Positions 1 through 11,293 of a DNA stretch of 64,000 nucleotides are shown here, in pieces. Both the position numbers and the translations under genes were made by a program. Source of the DNA: Alectoria sarmentosa (Eukaryota > Ascomycota > Lecanoromycetes > Lecanorales > Parmeliaceae); contig WOGZ01000123.1 of NCBI GenBank assembly GCA_009733775.1, forward strand, positions 1-64,000, written 5' to 3'. Each line of letters begins with the position of its first letter. Position 1 is the first letter of the stretch. The notes under the pieces are model-generated. The model had not been told where the DNA came from. It did no database searches and was given only the letters and a program-made list of their open reading frames with translations.

Positions 1-559
1 CCCCGGTTCCGACGCTATTCCGACACTAAATGAAAATTACAGCTTACTAATCATGCTTCCGTAACATCGATGAAAGGTATCGCGTGTAAGAAACGATTAT
101 CAATAATAACGTTTGTTTTTCGAGACCGTCTATGGGCAGCTATTTTGCTTGAGACCGTTATATATTTGTTACGGTAGTGCTACGGTACAGCTACGGTACT
201 AAGTCTTACGCTTGGGTCGCTAAGGTACTTTATGCTCCCAGGATGTGCGGCATTTCTGCATTCCTCTGTCTTATTGGGACAAGATCTAGTGAATACGCCC
301 GCTCGCGGTACGTACCTTAGTTAGCACCCATGATTCCAAAAAAACACGATCCGATTAGGTACCGAGCGATCTGCAGGTATTTACCCGGACTTAGTTATTT
401 ATCAATATCAGCCTTAAAGCCTTGCTCACCTTACCAAAGGACTTGTGTCACGAATACCGTAGGATGCTTTACGTTACCTCGTTTGAACTCCCAAGTCTCC
501 GTCTTAAAATGGCTCATCACTTCATCTTCTCGACAAAGCATATTTCGCCTTGACCTCCC
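1..559. other. Region left of the NRPS-like relic, no gene seen
   Basis: No reading frame here resembles a protein. An 82-codon frame at 330-578 has no recognisable similarity and runs into the start of the pseudogene. A short repeated word built on gctacggta recurs near 173-200. The true 5' end of the neighbouring reductase gene is probably lost or scrambled in this stretch. Confidence 0.5.
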
Positions 560-3333
560 TCCAAGCCGGACATTTTGAATAACATCGTCGACTCCAGAGC
601 TGAGCGGAATCCTCGAGCGTTGTATGCGGAATTTCCTATCTCGGCTACTAGTTACGAAGCAGGGTATAGGAAGATCACCTATCAAGACTTGGCCAATGCC
701 GTCAACGGCGCCGCCTGGTGGTTGGAGAAGACACTCGGTCGATAAAAAACATTCGAGTCCTTGGCCTACATGGGCCCAACGATCTGAGGTACAATGTTCT
801 AATCTTAGGAGCTGTTAAAGCCGGATACAAGGTTGGTTTGGAGCTAGAAACCAAAGAGACAGCAGGGGATGCTTACACTGATTCAAACATCAGATGCTCC
901 TTACATCACCTCGCAACAGCATTCCAGCTCATGTCAACCTCTTTAAACTTCTAGACTGTACCATATTGCTCGTACCGAATCCATACCCACCAATGATCTC
1001 CGCTCTTACGGCTGCTCACAAGCTTCACGTCGCGGAGGTGCCAAACCTTGACGGACTGATGAACAAGAGACATCCTCATTATCCGTACACAAAGACTTTC
1101 GACGAAGCCAGCCATAAACCTCTCCTTGCCTTTCATACTTCAGGATCTACCGGTCCCCCAAGCCGATCGTCTGGTCTCATGCTTTCGCGGCAGCATACGT
1201 CAAGATGTCACAATTGGATCCGCCGTCTGGATTCGAGTCCCAAGACAGACTTTTCCAAGCAAACAGACTGTTGTTCATGCTGCCTCCTTTCTATGCTGCA
1301 AGTCACTGCACAAGCTTATGCAACGCAATAAACAATCGAACAACTATAATCTATCCGCTTGCAGCAGCAATCCCGACAGCACAGGTCATGGTGGACGCCC
1401 TCAAACACACGACGGCGGACGTCGCTCTCATTCCTCCAACGATTGTAGCAGACATCGGCAAGGACAGGGCCATGTTGGAGTTCGTCGCCGAAAGACTTGA
1501 AACACTACTATACGTCGGCGGGGATTTCCTGAAGCTTTAGGTCATCCTGTTACGTCCAGGATGCAGCTAGTGAACATATATGGAGCTTCAGAGATCGGAG
1601 TTCCTCCCGCAATTCGACCAGAAGGTTCATGGCCCCGCGAAGACTGGAAATATTTGAATATTCATCCAGACACTGGAGTTGAATTCGAGCATCGTTCGGA
1701 TGATTTGCGTGAGCTTTGCAAGATCAGAAATCCGAAGTTCGGATCCTGGCAGCCTGTTTCCAAATTGTACCCTGACATCCAGAAACTCCCTAGCGGAGAT
1801 CTCTTCTCACCTCATCCATCCAAGCCAGGGCTTTGGAGACATCGAGGAAGGGCCGACGACATCATAGTCTTTCTGACTGGGGAGAAGACCAACCCCACCT
1901 CTATGGAAGAGCGTATCAATAGCCATATTGAAGTTTGCACGGCCTTAGTCGCTGGTGCTCAAAACTTTCAAGTTGCCCTTCTCATCGAGCTTGCAGCTGA
2001 AAAGGCGCTTTCAGCTACCGAACGGGCAGAGACTCTCGAGCGTATATGGCCAACGATCCAGGAAGCAAACAAAGACTGCCATACTTATGCTATGATTGAT
2101 AAATCCCACATTCTTTTCGTGAATCCCAACAAGCCTATGATGAGAGCAGGGAAAGGCACTGTACAACGAAGGCCAACTCTAAGCATATAAGCAGAAGAGC
2201 TTCAAGTCTTATATGCTGACGCGGAGAAAGTCGCGGTTTCTTTTGTAAATGATATTGAACAGGCCGTCGATACACAGGACCCCGAAAATATTTCATCCTT
2301 CATACGCGAGACGATCACCAAACGCACAGGTTGGAATCGCTTAGGAAATGAAGACAATTTATTCCTGTTAGGCATGGATTCACTGCAAGCACTTCTCATC
2401 TCAAGCCACAGCCGTCATCCATAATGCGTGGCCTGTCAACTTCAACCTCCCAATGTCTGCGTTCGGCCCGCAGCTCGTTGGAATAATTGGACTTGTCGAA
2501 TTCGCGGTCTCAGCAGCTCTCTCGCCAACACCACCTTCTTTGTCTCCTCCATAAGCTCTGTCCTAGACCACCACAGCAGCAGTCCTTCGATCCGCGAGGA
2601 GACCATCTCAGATACGAAAGCCCCGTCATCTATGGGGTATGGGGAAAGTAAGTATCTCGCGGAGCTCCTCCTCGACTATGCCTCAAAAAGACTCTTCATC
2701 GATACTCGCGTCGCGCGGGTTGGACAAATCGCAGGGCCATTATAAGGTCAAGGCATTTGGAATGAGCGGGCGTGGCTGCCTAGCCTCGTTCTCAGTTGGC
2801 TTCATGTCGGTGCTGTGCCTGATTCGCTGGGAAAGAGCCAGAAACAGGATTGACTGGGTTCCCATTGATCGCCTTGCAGGATTGCTTGTGGAATTGACTC
2901 TCCCTGGCGGGCAGGACGTTCCAATGGTGATAGAGCCCGAGAAGGTCGGGAAAGCATGTGTCTTTCATCCGTTGAACCCACATCCTGTGACTTGAAAATC
3001 AATTTTTTCAATCATTGTGAATACCCTCAATCATTCAAATGCTAGACCAAAGAAAATCGATACAATATCACTTCAAATTTGGTTAGACAAAGTCCGCGCG
3101 GATGGAGAAACAATTAACAATACAAACGTTGAGGCGATGTTTAGAGTGAACCCTGCGGAAGTTGCTGAGATTTTAATAAAAAGTTTGTTGAAGATGAACA
3201 GAACCTAGAGTTTGAGACATCGAAGACCGTAGAGGCTAGTCCTAGGATGAGGGCTGTTGAAGAAATAAAGCCCGAATGGATTGAGCGCTGGATAGGAGCA
3301 TGGTTGGGTGTTGGTGAGGAGACTGCAATGTGA
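560..3333 (+). pseudogene. Decayed NRPS-like adenylate-forming reductase (A-T-R)
   Basis: Relic of an enzyme that activates a carboxylic acid with ATP, holds it on a phosphopantetheine arm and reduces it with NAD(P)H. Fragments appear in the right order in changing frames. The adenylation start (AERNPRALYAEFP, about 596) is followed by GPNDLRY near 778. The A3 loop HTSGSTG lies near 1136-1156 and YGASE near 1579. The GRADDI core is near 1849, and the carrier motif GMDSLQAL lies near 2372-2395. The reductase part keeps SSMGYGESKYLAE near 2626 and VFHPLNPHPVT near 2962. The C-terminus ends at 3333. An intron fits at 832-893 (branch ACTGATT, acceptor CAG). Lesions: TAA at 742, one-base shifts near 770, 1155, 1520, 2840 and 3175, TAA near 2190 and 2743, and TGA at 2992. 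The Rossmann start of the reductase domain is missing near 2400-2500. The native substrate cannot be told. Confidence 0.85.
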
Positions 3334-4521
3334 ATCTCGTGGAAGCGGTCCAGAGTCACATTATTTAAGGTGATACCCCATAGTCACGCTGAGCTCCTAC
3401 ACCACGCTGAAGGGTGTTAGAGTAATTCAATCCTCTGTCGAGTATTACAGGCGAGTCGATGTGGGTGGCATGTTAACGTCTTTAGTATTTACCGCGGTGT
3501 ACGGAAGGGATGTGGTATCAGATATAGACCTAATTGTCGACGTAACGCTTAAGACAATATATCATCGCGCCTGGGAAATTTTTGGTTGACCAGGCCGAAC
3601 ACAATACGATGTTTCTTAAAATGCGCTAGTATCTACTTTAGAGTAAACCCCGGGGCTTACCCACGTAGTGGTCCTTACCATTTTTGATTAGCTTCCGTTT
3701 TGTATGCAATGTTAAGATCGTAGTGCAGATCTAGTCCATATTAGGTTAGGCTGTTCTCATACCCGCGCTCGGGCTAGGAGGGGCATTCAAACTGCGACGG
3801 AAATGGTGGCAACTGGCAAGGAGCTCAAACATGACAGGCCATCTTCATCAATCGATGAGGAATGATCCTGGGCATGTGACGACGTTGTTTGTCGAGGTTA
3901 GATACCCTTCGGATACATCCGCCCAGGGTCTAAGGACCTATTCGTACATAGAGGTACATTTGACGCTCAGCCAATCACATCAATGAAACGCGTCCTGGAC
4001 AGCCTCGACCTCAAACAACAGCCGCCCAGCTTTCTTCAAACATCAACCACCAGTCAACAGAGGCATCTATTTCGTCAACATACGAAACCTCAAAGTTGCT
4101 AATTCCAGCTGCCTGGAGATGAAGATAGCTACCCCAATCTTATCCATGTCACAGAAGCCGCTGACTCAATAATGTCCTTCCATTGCTGAGACGGTCTCGA
4201 TCCTCCCCAACAGGCTATCTCCGCTACTTCAGCGTTTCAAGAGCATCACAATCTCATGGCCTCTGATCATATGTCTCTTATGTAGCCCATTCCTCGTGAC
4301 GTTGCATGAAGACTTACCTTCTTTCTGGTCTCCTCACCGTCTGCCTTGCAGTTTCTAGATCTCCATGTCTCTTCTCTGTCTGCCCTGCATTTCCTGTTTT
4401 TCTCACATCTGGAATCGCCACTTTCATTCAATACAACAACGAGTGCTTTTTGTTCTCATCTTACTATCTCTTAGTTGAACAGACTTCTGCTCGACTGCTT
4501 TCACGTTCTTTGGATTCCATT
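3334..4521. other. Intergenic, no gene recognised
   Basis: About 1.2 kb between the reductase relic and the secreted Ser/Thr-rich gene. No frame has recognisable protein character. An ATG at 4306 is in frame with the chosen start of the next gene and would add 72 codons beginning with a hydrophobic stretch, so part of this region could be an alternative 5' end of that gene. Confidence 0.5.
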
Positions 4522-6562
4522 ATGCGTTCCCGAATAATAGTACTGCTGGCAGTATGTTCTAACATTACTGCGGCTGGACCTCTCCGACACAATGGGGCTC
4601 GCGTGCAGTCAGTATAATCATGTCGGGGTTGTGCTCCAAGTCTTGCGCTGACGGAACTCAAGGCACCAAAACGTCGCCCGATTCCTTAACCATACAGAGA
4701 TCCCTGCGGTTCCTGTCGACATCCAAACCTCGACACCCACACAGATATCTTCCTCATCAATAATATCTTCAATCGCCGTCAGCCCGGAAACCTCAACTTT
4801 CGCCGCCATTTCCTCGACAACACCTGTAACGAGGCCATTGACGCCTGACGTGACGTCCACAAATAGCCCTGTCGCAGATACTCTCACCGTCAGCACGCTG
4901 AGTCAAGTTCCATCAACAACCTCAACTCTTCCATCAACGCTATCTACGAGGCCGGTGTCAGAGCATTCGGACGCCGCGACTGGCACAGTTCCTTTCAGCA
5001 CGTCAGCACTTGTTTACGATGGAAGTCTGAACGGCGAGAGCCACGGGTCCGCTGTTGTGCAGCCTGCGGAGACTTTGTCAAGATTGTTCAATCTTGTAGG
5101 GAACCCTCCGAACGAGTTGCAGCCCTCAACCAATGCTCCACCGTTCTTATCTACGCCGTCACTCAGACATAGCGCAAGCACTCCAACCATTTTCGATGTA
5201 AAGTCCACATTCAATGTACCAAAAGTGGCGGCTATGCCGTCATCTTCTTCTGAGGCAGCCTTACTCACCTCCTCGACAGCCGCTGCTGGTCCATTTTTCC
5301 CGTCTTCTACAGCACCCATACCCACCTCTTCTCCAGCTGCTGCCAGTCAAACTTCGTCCCAAGTCGTTGTACCTATTCCCATATCTTCAGGTGTCGTTCA
5401 AGTGCTAGGCGCAGGTGGCGATACAGGGAACGAATTTGCACCAGTCACGCTCGACCGAAGCGCACCAGCCCCCACTGGAACTGCGAAATACCCTACCGCT
5501 GAGGGCGGAAATACTGCCATGGCCGCAGGCTTCAATGACGTCTACAAGACGTTGAATGAAGATACCGCATGCAATCCTGCCGACCCGAGTCAGGCTTACG
5601 CTTGCGTTGATGGAGAGATCGCTGAATGTCAGTCTGATGAAACATACGTATTGAAGAGCTGCCCTGCATTCCAATCATGCTATGCGCTCCCAAAACCCTC
5701 GGGTCTGACTGGGGTCGTGGTACAATGCGCGATTCCAAGCGATGCATATAGTATACTTGCTGGTCTATCATATTCCACTGCCGCCCATGTGGCCGTCACT
5801 TCGCAGCCAGCCCAGATATTGCAGGCCGAGGGAGATTTCAGTCAAGCTACACAGAGCGTGAGCGTGCAGAACGCTGCGCAGCCCTTGACGTCCTCTCCCT
5901 CAGTACCGACGACGATCCAGAGCCAAACAACGGTGCCCGCTTCTTCGTTACTTGCTGCAACCGCCACAGCTTCACCGGATCAAGGCTCCGACCGGGTCGA
6001 CAACCCCACTGTACCAACGAGTACATCCCCCACTTCAGTGCAGGAAGCCTTCCAGAGTCAATCGCCGGCACCTACTCCTTCAGTAAATGCTGTGACGGCT
6101 ACAGCTCAGCAAGTCCACGAGTCCCATTCTTTCAACAATTCTCCAAAGTCAGATACTTCGCCACTAGCAACATCCACGACAGCAGCTGTTCTTTCAGTCC
6201 CAAAAGCACTGTTTGCGGTCGTCACCGCAGTCGAGAATGACCAAGTCTCGTCCAACGAAAACAGCGCGCAAGTATCAGTTGCTACTACCCAAACATCGCA
6301 GCCATCCCCAGGGATTTCAACACCTGCCGTAGAATATTCTGCGATGTCTCCACCAGCTAGCCCTGACAGCGTACGACTCATGGAAGCGAGTGTTTCTAAT
6401 ACCCTGACGACTAGCGCGAGTAATGCAAGCCTCACAGTTGCTCCCATGGGAGTGCCCGTGAATGAAAAGGTCGCTGTTGGAAATGGCCAGGCTACGGTCA
6501 CAGTCACGGTCACAGTTACGACAACGGAGAAGAGTCCTGCCGTTACTATCACTGCCTCATAA
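4522..6562 (+). CDS. Secreted Ser/Thr-rich protein with CBM19-like cysteine module
   Basis: Likely a secreted or wall-attached glycoprotein of 661 residues. Suggested exons are 4522-4607 and 4663-6562. The intron has branch GCTGAC and acceptor CAAG, and the frame closes exactly. The start at 4522 gives a signal peptide (MRSRIIVLLAVCSNITAA); an upstream in-frame ATG at 4306 is the alternative. Most of the protein is Ser, Thr, Pro and Ala with no folded domain, as in O-glycosylated fungal surface proteins. In the middle (about 5516-5770) lies a compact segment with six cysteines (contexts TAC, YAC, AEC, KSC, QSC, VQC). Its spacing and ending resemble fungal CBM19-type putative chitin-binding modules. 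The C-terminus carries alternating Thr/Val (ATVTVTVTVTTT). Chitin binding is inferred from family likeness only. Confidence 0.7.
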
Positions 6563-7275
6563 TTGATTCTTAGCGGCATGCGTTTCGGCGGTTCGGAGGA
6601 GTAGAAAATACCCAGTCGGTCCATAGATTTCAGGATTAGGCATTGGTCCTTGCCACTCGTTAGATACAGATTCCTTGTAATTACCTTGTTCATAGTTAAT
6701 AAATACTTTCAGCATCATCTCTGCGATAGGATTTTAGAGCTGAATTGACAGGACTTCGCCATGATCCTTGGAAACTCAGCGCCTTCCATTTGCAGCCAAT
6801 CGCTCCGAGGCAAGACGTTCCCAAATTAGCAACGCCACCTACGCGCCAAACCTTGGACCAACAACAACCACAAACGGCGTTGCGTGCGACCTATGCAACC
6901 AACTGGCCTTCGGACCTGCCAAGAATTCCTGCTCCGTCAATGTCTCGGTGAGGGCCAATCACCTTCCAGTCATGTCTTGCATCGGGCACGGGGTGGACCG
7001 AGGGATGGCAAGGAACAAAGGACGATCCTCGTCACGATCACCCTCTACCTCTCATCCGGGCACATGACAGAGTCACTGGCTTCTGGTTCGATAAAGAATG
7101 ACGTTCGGGCTGCCCCTATAAGGCATGCAGGTACAATCATATAGTGTACCTGAATCTAGCAGGAGTATTTGCATGAGGTCCACTTAAGAAAGGATGGCTC
7201 GCTCTATTTCCCGTTACTTGAGTCCAAACTAAGCCTACTTCCCCCTCTTCTCATACACTTATATCTTTGGCAAAA
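6563..7275. other. Intergenic, promoter side of the nuclease gene
   Basis: About 700 bp between two genes read in the same direction. Several short frames between 6745 and 7387 overlap one another in different phases and match nothing recognisable. I treat them as chance. Confidence 0.5.
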
Positions 7276-8187
7276 ATGCATTCATCTACTACATTCGCGG
7301 TGTCTCTCCTCTTCGCGCTACCGTGCGTTTATGCCTGGGGCGTCGTCGGCCATGCGACTGTGGCTACAATTGCGGACAATTACCTGACTACTGAGGCAAA
7401 GACATACGTTGCCAGCATGTTAGGGAAGGATGTGTCCATGGCCTCGATCGCCAGTTGGGCGGATGATTACCGCTATACTACGGCAGGGAGATTCAGCGCA
7501 CCTTATCAGTGAGGACTTACCCAGGCAAATCCCCCTTCACCATGACAGTCGCTGACAACGAACGCCAGCTTCATCGACGCCGAAGACTCCCCTCCAACCT
7601 CCTGCTCCGTCAATTTCTCCCGCGACTGCACAACCGAAGGCTGCAGCATCTCCGCTATCGCAAACTATACCTCGCGCGTGCAAGACTCCAGTCTATCAGC
7701 CACCGACCGCATGGAGGCCATGGAATTCCTAATCCACTTCCTGGGCGACATCACGCAGCCTCTACATGACGAAGCCGAAGAAGTAGGCGGCAACGACATC
7801 GCTGTCACCTGGGATGGCGCAACTACAAACCTCCACGCCTGCTGGGACACACAGATGGTTGAGAAGATTGCTGGTGGCGAAAATAGCACGGCCACTGTGG
7901 ACTCGTTTGCGGCTACGTTGATTGCGCAAATTGATAACGGGACGTATGCGAGTCAGAAGGCGGACTGGGTTAGCTGTGTGGATATCACCACGGCGAGTGA
8001 TTGTGCTTTGGAATGGGCGCAGGACGCCAATGCGTTGAATTGTCAGTATGTGCTCCAGAATGACGAGTCGGGCATGGAGCTCGATGGCACTTATTATACG
8101 GGGGCCGTTCCGTATATCGAGTTGCAGATTAGCAAGGGTGGGTATAGACTGGGAGCATGGTTGAACAGCTTGGCAGCAGCTGCTTGA
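7276..8187 (+). CDS. Secreted S1/P1-type nuclease
   Basis: Zinc-dependent nuclease of the S1/P1 family, which cleaves single-stranded DNA and RNA to 5'-nucleotides outside the cell; 283 residues. Exons 7276-7508 and 7569-8187, with a 60-nt intron (donor GTGAGG, branch GCTGAC). Splicing restores YHFIDAEDSPP. Signal peptide about 1-20, cut before Trp21, the N-terminal residue that binds zinc in this family. The expected zinc ligands are all visible: Trp21 and His26 (WGVVGH), Asp63 (SWAD), His78, His134 and Asp138 (HFLGD), His144 (QPLHD), His167 and Asp171 (NLHACWD). Length and cysteines fit fungal nuclease P1. The protein should be catalytically intact. Likely roles are phosphate and nucleotide scavenging. 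Confidence 0.93.
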
Positions 8188-8636
8188 GGGGTGGTTTTGT
8201 TCGCATGATGGATATTTGGAAACGACAAAAATGAAAACCCCGAGGGTCTTATGGTGACTTAACCATAGAGCGATTTTGGAGATTTAGAAAGCTTGCGCCG
8301 AGAAGCCTTCGCAATATCAGTACTGTTATGGTTATGTTTAATTATGGTAGAAGAAGCGGAGCAAACACCGTTGATATCGAGAATCCGAGGTATCGCCACC
8401 ACTTCGGTGAGATTTTTCAGTCTTGGCACGCTAGTCAGGCTAGTGTGTCGAGGGATGTTGTTGACCTTCACTGTCGCACCTGCTCACTCCAACACCCATC
8501 ATTAACCAATCGGTCGCAGGGCTCGACACCTGCCGACCATACGGCACAACTTTATCAAAGCTTCCATGTGCATTTGATTCTTGACTTCGTCCATCCTGCT
8601 TCCCCCGAGGTATATCCGAAGAAATACCGGATTGCC
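8188..8636. other. Intergenic, probable 5' leader of the Zn2Cys6 regulator
   Basis: The frame of the next gene stays open upstream to 8328, but that extension has no domain-like content and I take it as untranslated leader. No other gene is seen. Confidence 0.5.
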
Positions 8637-10823
8637 ATGGAAGGTGCAGTCCATCACAAAAGTGAGCGCAATATGTCTGCATATGGCGCCGCTCCGAGTG
8701 CGCCAATGCTACCCCAGCAAGCCCCTTCTCTTTCGAATAACTACATGCCCTACCCTTCCTTACCAAACCTGCCTCCGAACGCGGCAAATACCCTCTACCC
8801 TGACGTCGACCCTCAACTCGCACCTCCAACCCAGGCACAAACACCATCACACAACACCACGAACAAGAATCAAGGGCATTCGGGCGAGACAAAAGCGCGG
8901 CTACGCAAAGCATGTGACTCATGCTCTATGCGAAAAGTGAAGTGCGACGAACAACAACCCTGCAAGGCTTGTGAGGGCCTCCAAATTCCATGTACCTTCG
9001 AACGACCAAGCAAGCGCAGAGGCCCTCCCAACAAACACGCTGAAAGCCTCAAGAGAAAATACAATTCACCCGAAGGTCCAGCAATGCCGCACCCGCAATC
9101 TTCTTCCCCCACACATGCTGCTCACACACTGGCCTACTTCTCCCAGCAGCAGGTGCTCTCTGCAGAAACGATATGTCCCTTCCCCGTTCTTCAGCGCCTG
9201 CTCGATGACTACTTCACCTTCATACATCCTCTTGTCCCAGTTCCTCATGAGCCATCCTTTCGGGATGCCTTTGCCCGGCGCCAAGACCTGACCAATCCGA
9301 CATTTGTAGCTCTAGTCGCCTCGATGCTCGGGTATCTGGTGGCTTGCTTTCCTCGAAGACCTCGACAGCATATTCGCGAATGTCTTTCACAAATGGAGCA
9401 ACAGCAACTGACGGAAACGCTGTATTCGAACTCCATGGATCTGGTGGATCGATGCCACAAAATAGCAATGGAGGCTCTGGGTCCTGCGTACTTGGACCGC
9501 AAGATGTCGGTCCATGACGCTGTGGTCAGCTACCTACAGGCGTTGACATGTGTCCAAACATTCAACCGGCAATCCGCTATACACTATTTCAAACAGTGCA
9601 TGGCTATATCTGCAACCGTCGGTCTTCACAAGATCAATGTTACAAGCACTGCAACCACGAACGGTCATTCCTTACCAGCACCTAGGATGACAGCGAATGG
9701 CCACGCTCTCGAAGGACCCCACCATGTTGGTGTGGATCAATTGATGCGAGAGCTGGGAGGAAGAACATTTTGGGCTTTGTTCACGGGGGTGAAATCATTT
9801 CAGCAGGCTGGCGTCTCACAATGGGATTTGCTTATGCCGCCAGCAACCCCATCACACCCCTATCCTCCATTGCCCATCGAAGTCGATGATCGCTGCATCA
9901 TGCCAGAGCATGTCCACCTCGATCTCCAGCCTCCAGGCCTGATTCCCGCAATAACTGGTTTTAATGCGAATGTTCGAGTGTTATCTGCCTACAACGACCT
10001 AGCAGCAATTGAGCTTATCCGCGGAATCGACAACGTCGTAGACTGGGAGCGGCAAAAGAGAGTCTTGGAGGAATCCCTACAATCTGTCAAGCGCATATTT
10101 GACGGTCTTCCTGACGAGCTTGTCCTCAACTTCCAGGCTCCATCTCCTCAGTCGCGAGAGCCAAACTATCCTTCCCCAAACCCTGAATCCTCCATCGCCC
10201 AGGAACTGGCTCAACACGCAACGAGTGGCTTCGATAACACACGCATTGATTTCAACCGACCTGAAGAGCGTCGGCGAATTCAATATGAGATCCAAAGGGC
10301 CAACATTTATGCTTCCCAGCTAGCCACACGCTTGTATCTCGTTGAGAAATACTGGAATCTCTACGACGCCTACAACCTTACCCAATCTGGCGGTGGCAAT
10401 TCAGACAGAGCATCGTCTCCAGGGGTCATCGCCCCAATTCTAGACAGATATGACCCTTCCAACCACTTCAGCACTACGGAGCAAGATCTCGCCGTCGAGC
10501 GTGAGGTCATCGTCAAAAACTTCCTCGTCCTCCTCGGCCAAATCAACGAGATCAATACGGAACCGCTCGGCAACTCCTTCATCAGCGAGATCAATCGGAT
10601 CGCGCGGGTGTTGCTTGATGCGCCCCTTGCTCGTAAAGGAAATCTGGCGCAGCGAAGCGAGACTTACATGAGAGCGTCTTTGGCCGTGCTGGAGAAGTTG
10701 GACATGGTCAGCCCGACCGGTGATTGGCTGACGGACGAGGAAGAAGTGCCCCAGTTTTGGGCGACGTTGAGGGGCTACCAGGCTAGTTTCGTGCAGAGTG
10801 GAGGGTTTGGAGGGGAGGTTTGA
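8637..10823 (+). CDS. Zn2Cys6 fungal transcription factor
   Basis: Probable nuclear DNA-binding regulator of 728 residues in one exon. A binuclear zinc cluster begins near residue 93 with the exact spacing C-x2-C-x6-C-x5-C-x2-C-x6-C, followed by the basic linker RPSKRRGPPNKHAESLKRK. A long middle region follows, starting near AETICPFPVLQRLLDDYF, and has the look of the fungal-specific transcription factor (Fungal_trans) domain. It includes the conserved CHKIAMEALGPAYLDR stretch and KSFQQAGVSQWDLL. The N-terminus is rich in Pro, Ser and Gln. I chose the ATG at 8637 because the 103 codons before it look like leader sequence. No neighbouring pathway points to its targets. The linker resembles those of sugar- or development-related regulators, but I would not name it. 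Confidence 0.88.
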   Translation: MEGAVHHKSERNMSAYGAAPSAPMLPQQAPSLSNNYMPYPSLPNLPPNAANTLYPDVDPQLAPPTQAQTPSHNTTNKNQGHSGETKARLRKACDSCSMRKVKCDEQQPCKACEGLQIPCTFERPSKRRGPPNKHAESLKRKYNSPEGPAMPHPQSSSPTHAAHTLAYFSQQQVLSAETICPFPVLQRLLDDYFTFIHPLVPVPHEPSFRDAFARRQDLTNPTFVALVASMLGYLVACFPRRPRQHIRECLSQMEQQQLTETLYSNSMDLVDRCHKIAMEALGPAYLDRKMSVHDAVVSYLQALTCVQTFNRQSAIHYFKQCMAISATVGLHKINVTSTATTNGHSLPAPRMTANGHALEGPHHVGVDQLMRELGGRTFWALFTGVKSFQQAGVSQWDLLMPPATPSHPYPPLPIEVDDRCIMPEHVHLDLQPPGLIPAITGFNANVRVLSAYNDLAAIELIRGIDNVVDWERQKRVLEESLQSVKRIFDGLPDELVLNFQAPSPQSREPNYPSPNPESSIAQELAQHATSGFDNTRIDFNRPEERRRIQYEIQRANIYASQLATRLYLVEKYWNLYDAYNLTQSGGGNSDRASSPGVIAPILDRYDPSNHFSTTEQDLAVEREVIVKNFLVLLGQINEINTEPLGNSFISEINRIARVLLDAPLARKGNLAQRSETYMRASLAVLEKLDMVSPTGDWLTDEEEVPQFWATLRGYQASFVQSGGFGGEV

Positions 10824-11293
10824 GCTTGAAATTCTTACGTATCTTACGATCAGCAGGACTACAGGGTCAGGGGTGAGGAACTGTAGCAACGGGACAGACC
10901 TGGTGTGGATCTTACCCATTATTCAGCATGGCTTAGAAGGGTTGGTTAATCTCATGTCCACGCGGCGTTCTCTCGGAGGCTGGCCGGTTTTTACGAGATG
11001 CGAGGCAGACTTTTCAAGCCTTCAAGTCGAAATTCAACGACTTGAGAGCGCTTGATTGGTCCGCGAATGAACAGTTCACCATCAACACTGTGTAAATAGA
11101 TGCTTGCATGAGTTACTACGTACTCTATTTGAAGAAATGGGGCCGTTAATAGTACAGATGCTCCCCGCCCATAGAGATACACGTAATAAGGACAATCGAT
11201 GTACATGGCCCAACAACAGACTCCCAATTCGTTACCATATCATGAACACTTCGACTCTTGATCGGCCTTGCACCCCTCAACCTCCTCCCATCC
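10824..11293. other. Convergent intergenic region
   Basis: Space between the 3' ends of the Zn2Cys6 regulator (+) and the Ala/Pro/Glu-rich gene (-). No gene or clear terminator structure seen. Confidence 0.5.

Noticed and set aside
8328..8636. N-terminal extension of the Zn2Cys6 regulator
   Set aside because: The extra 103 codons lack domain content, while the downstream ATG at 8637 starts the low-complexity head usual for this class.
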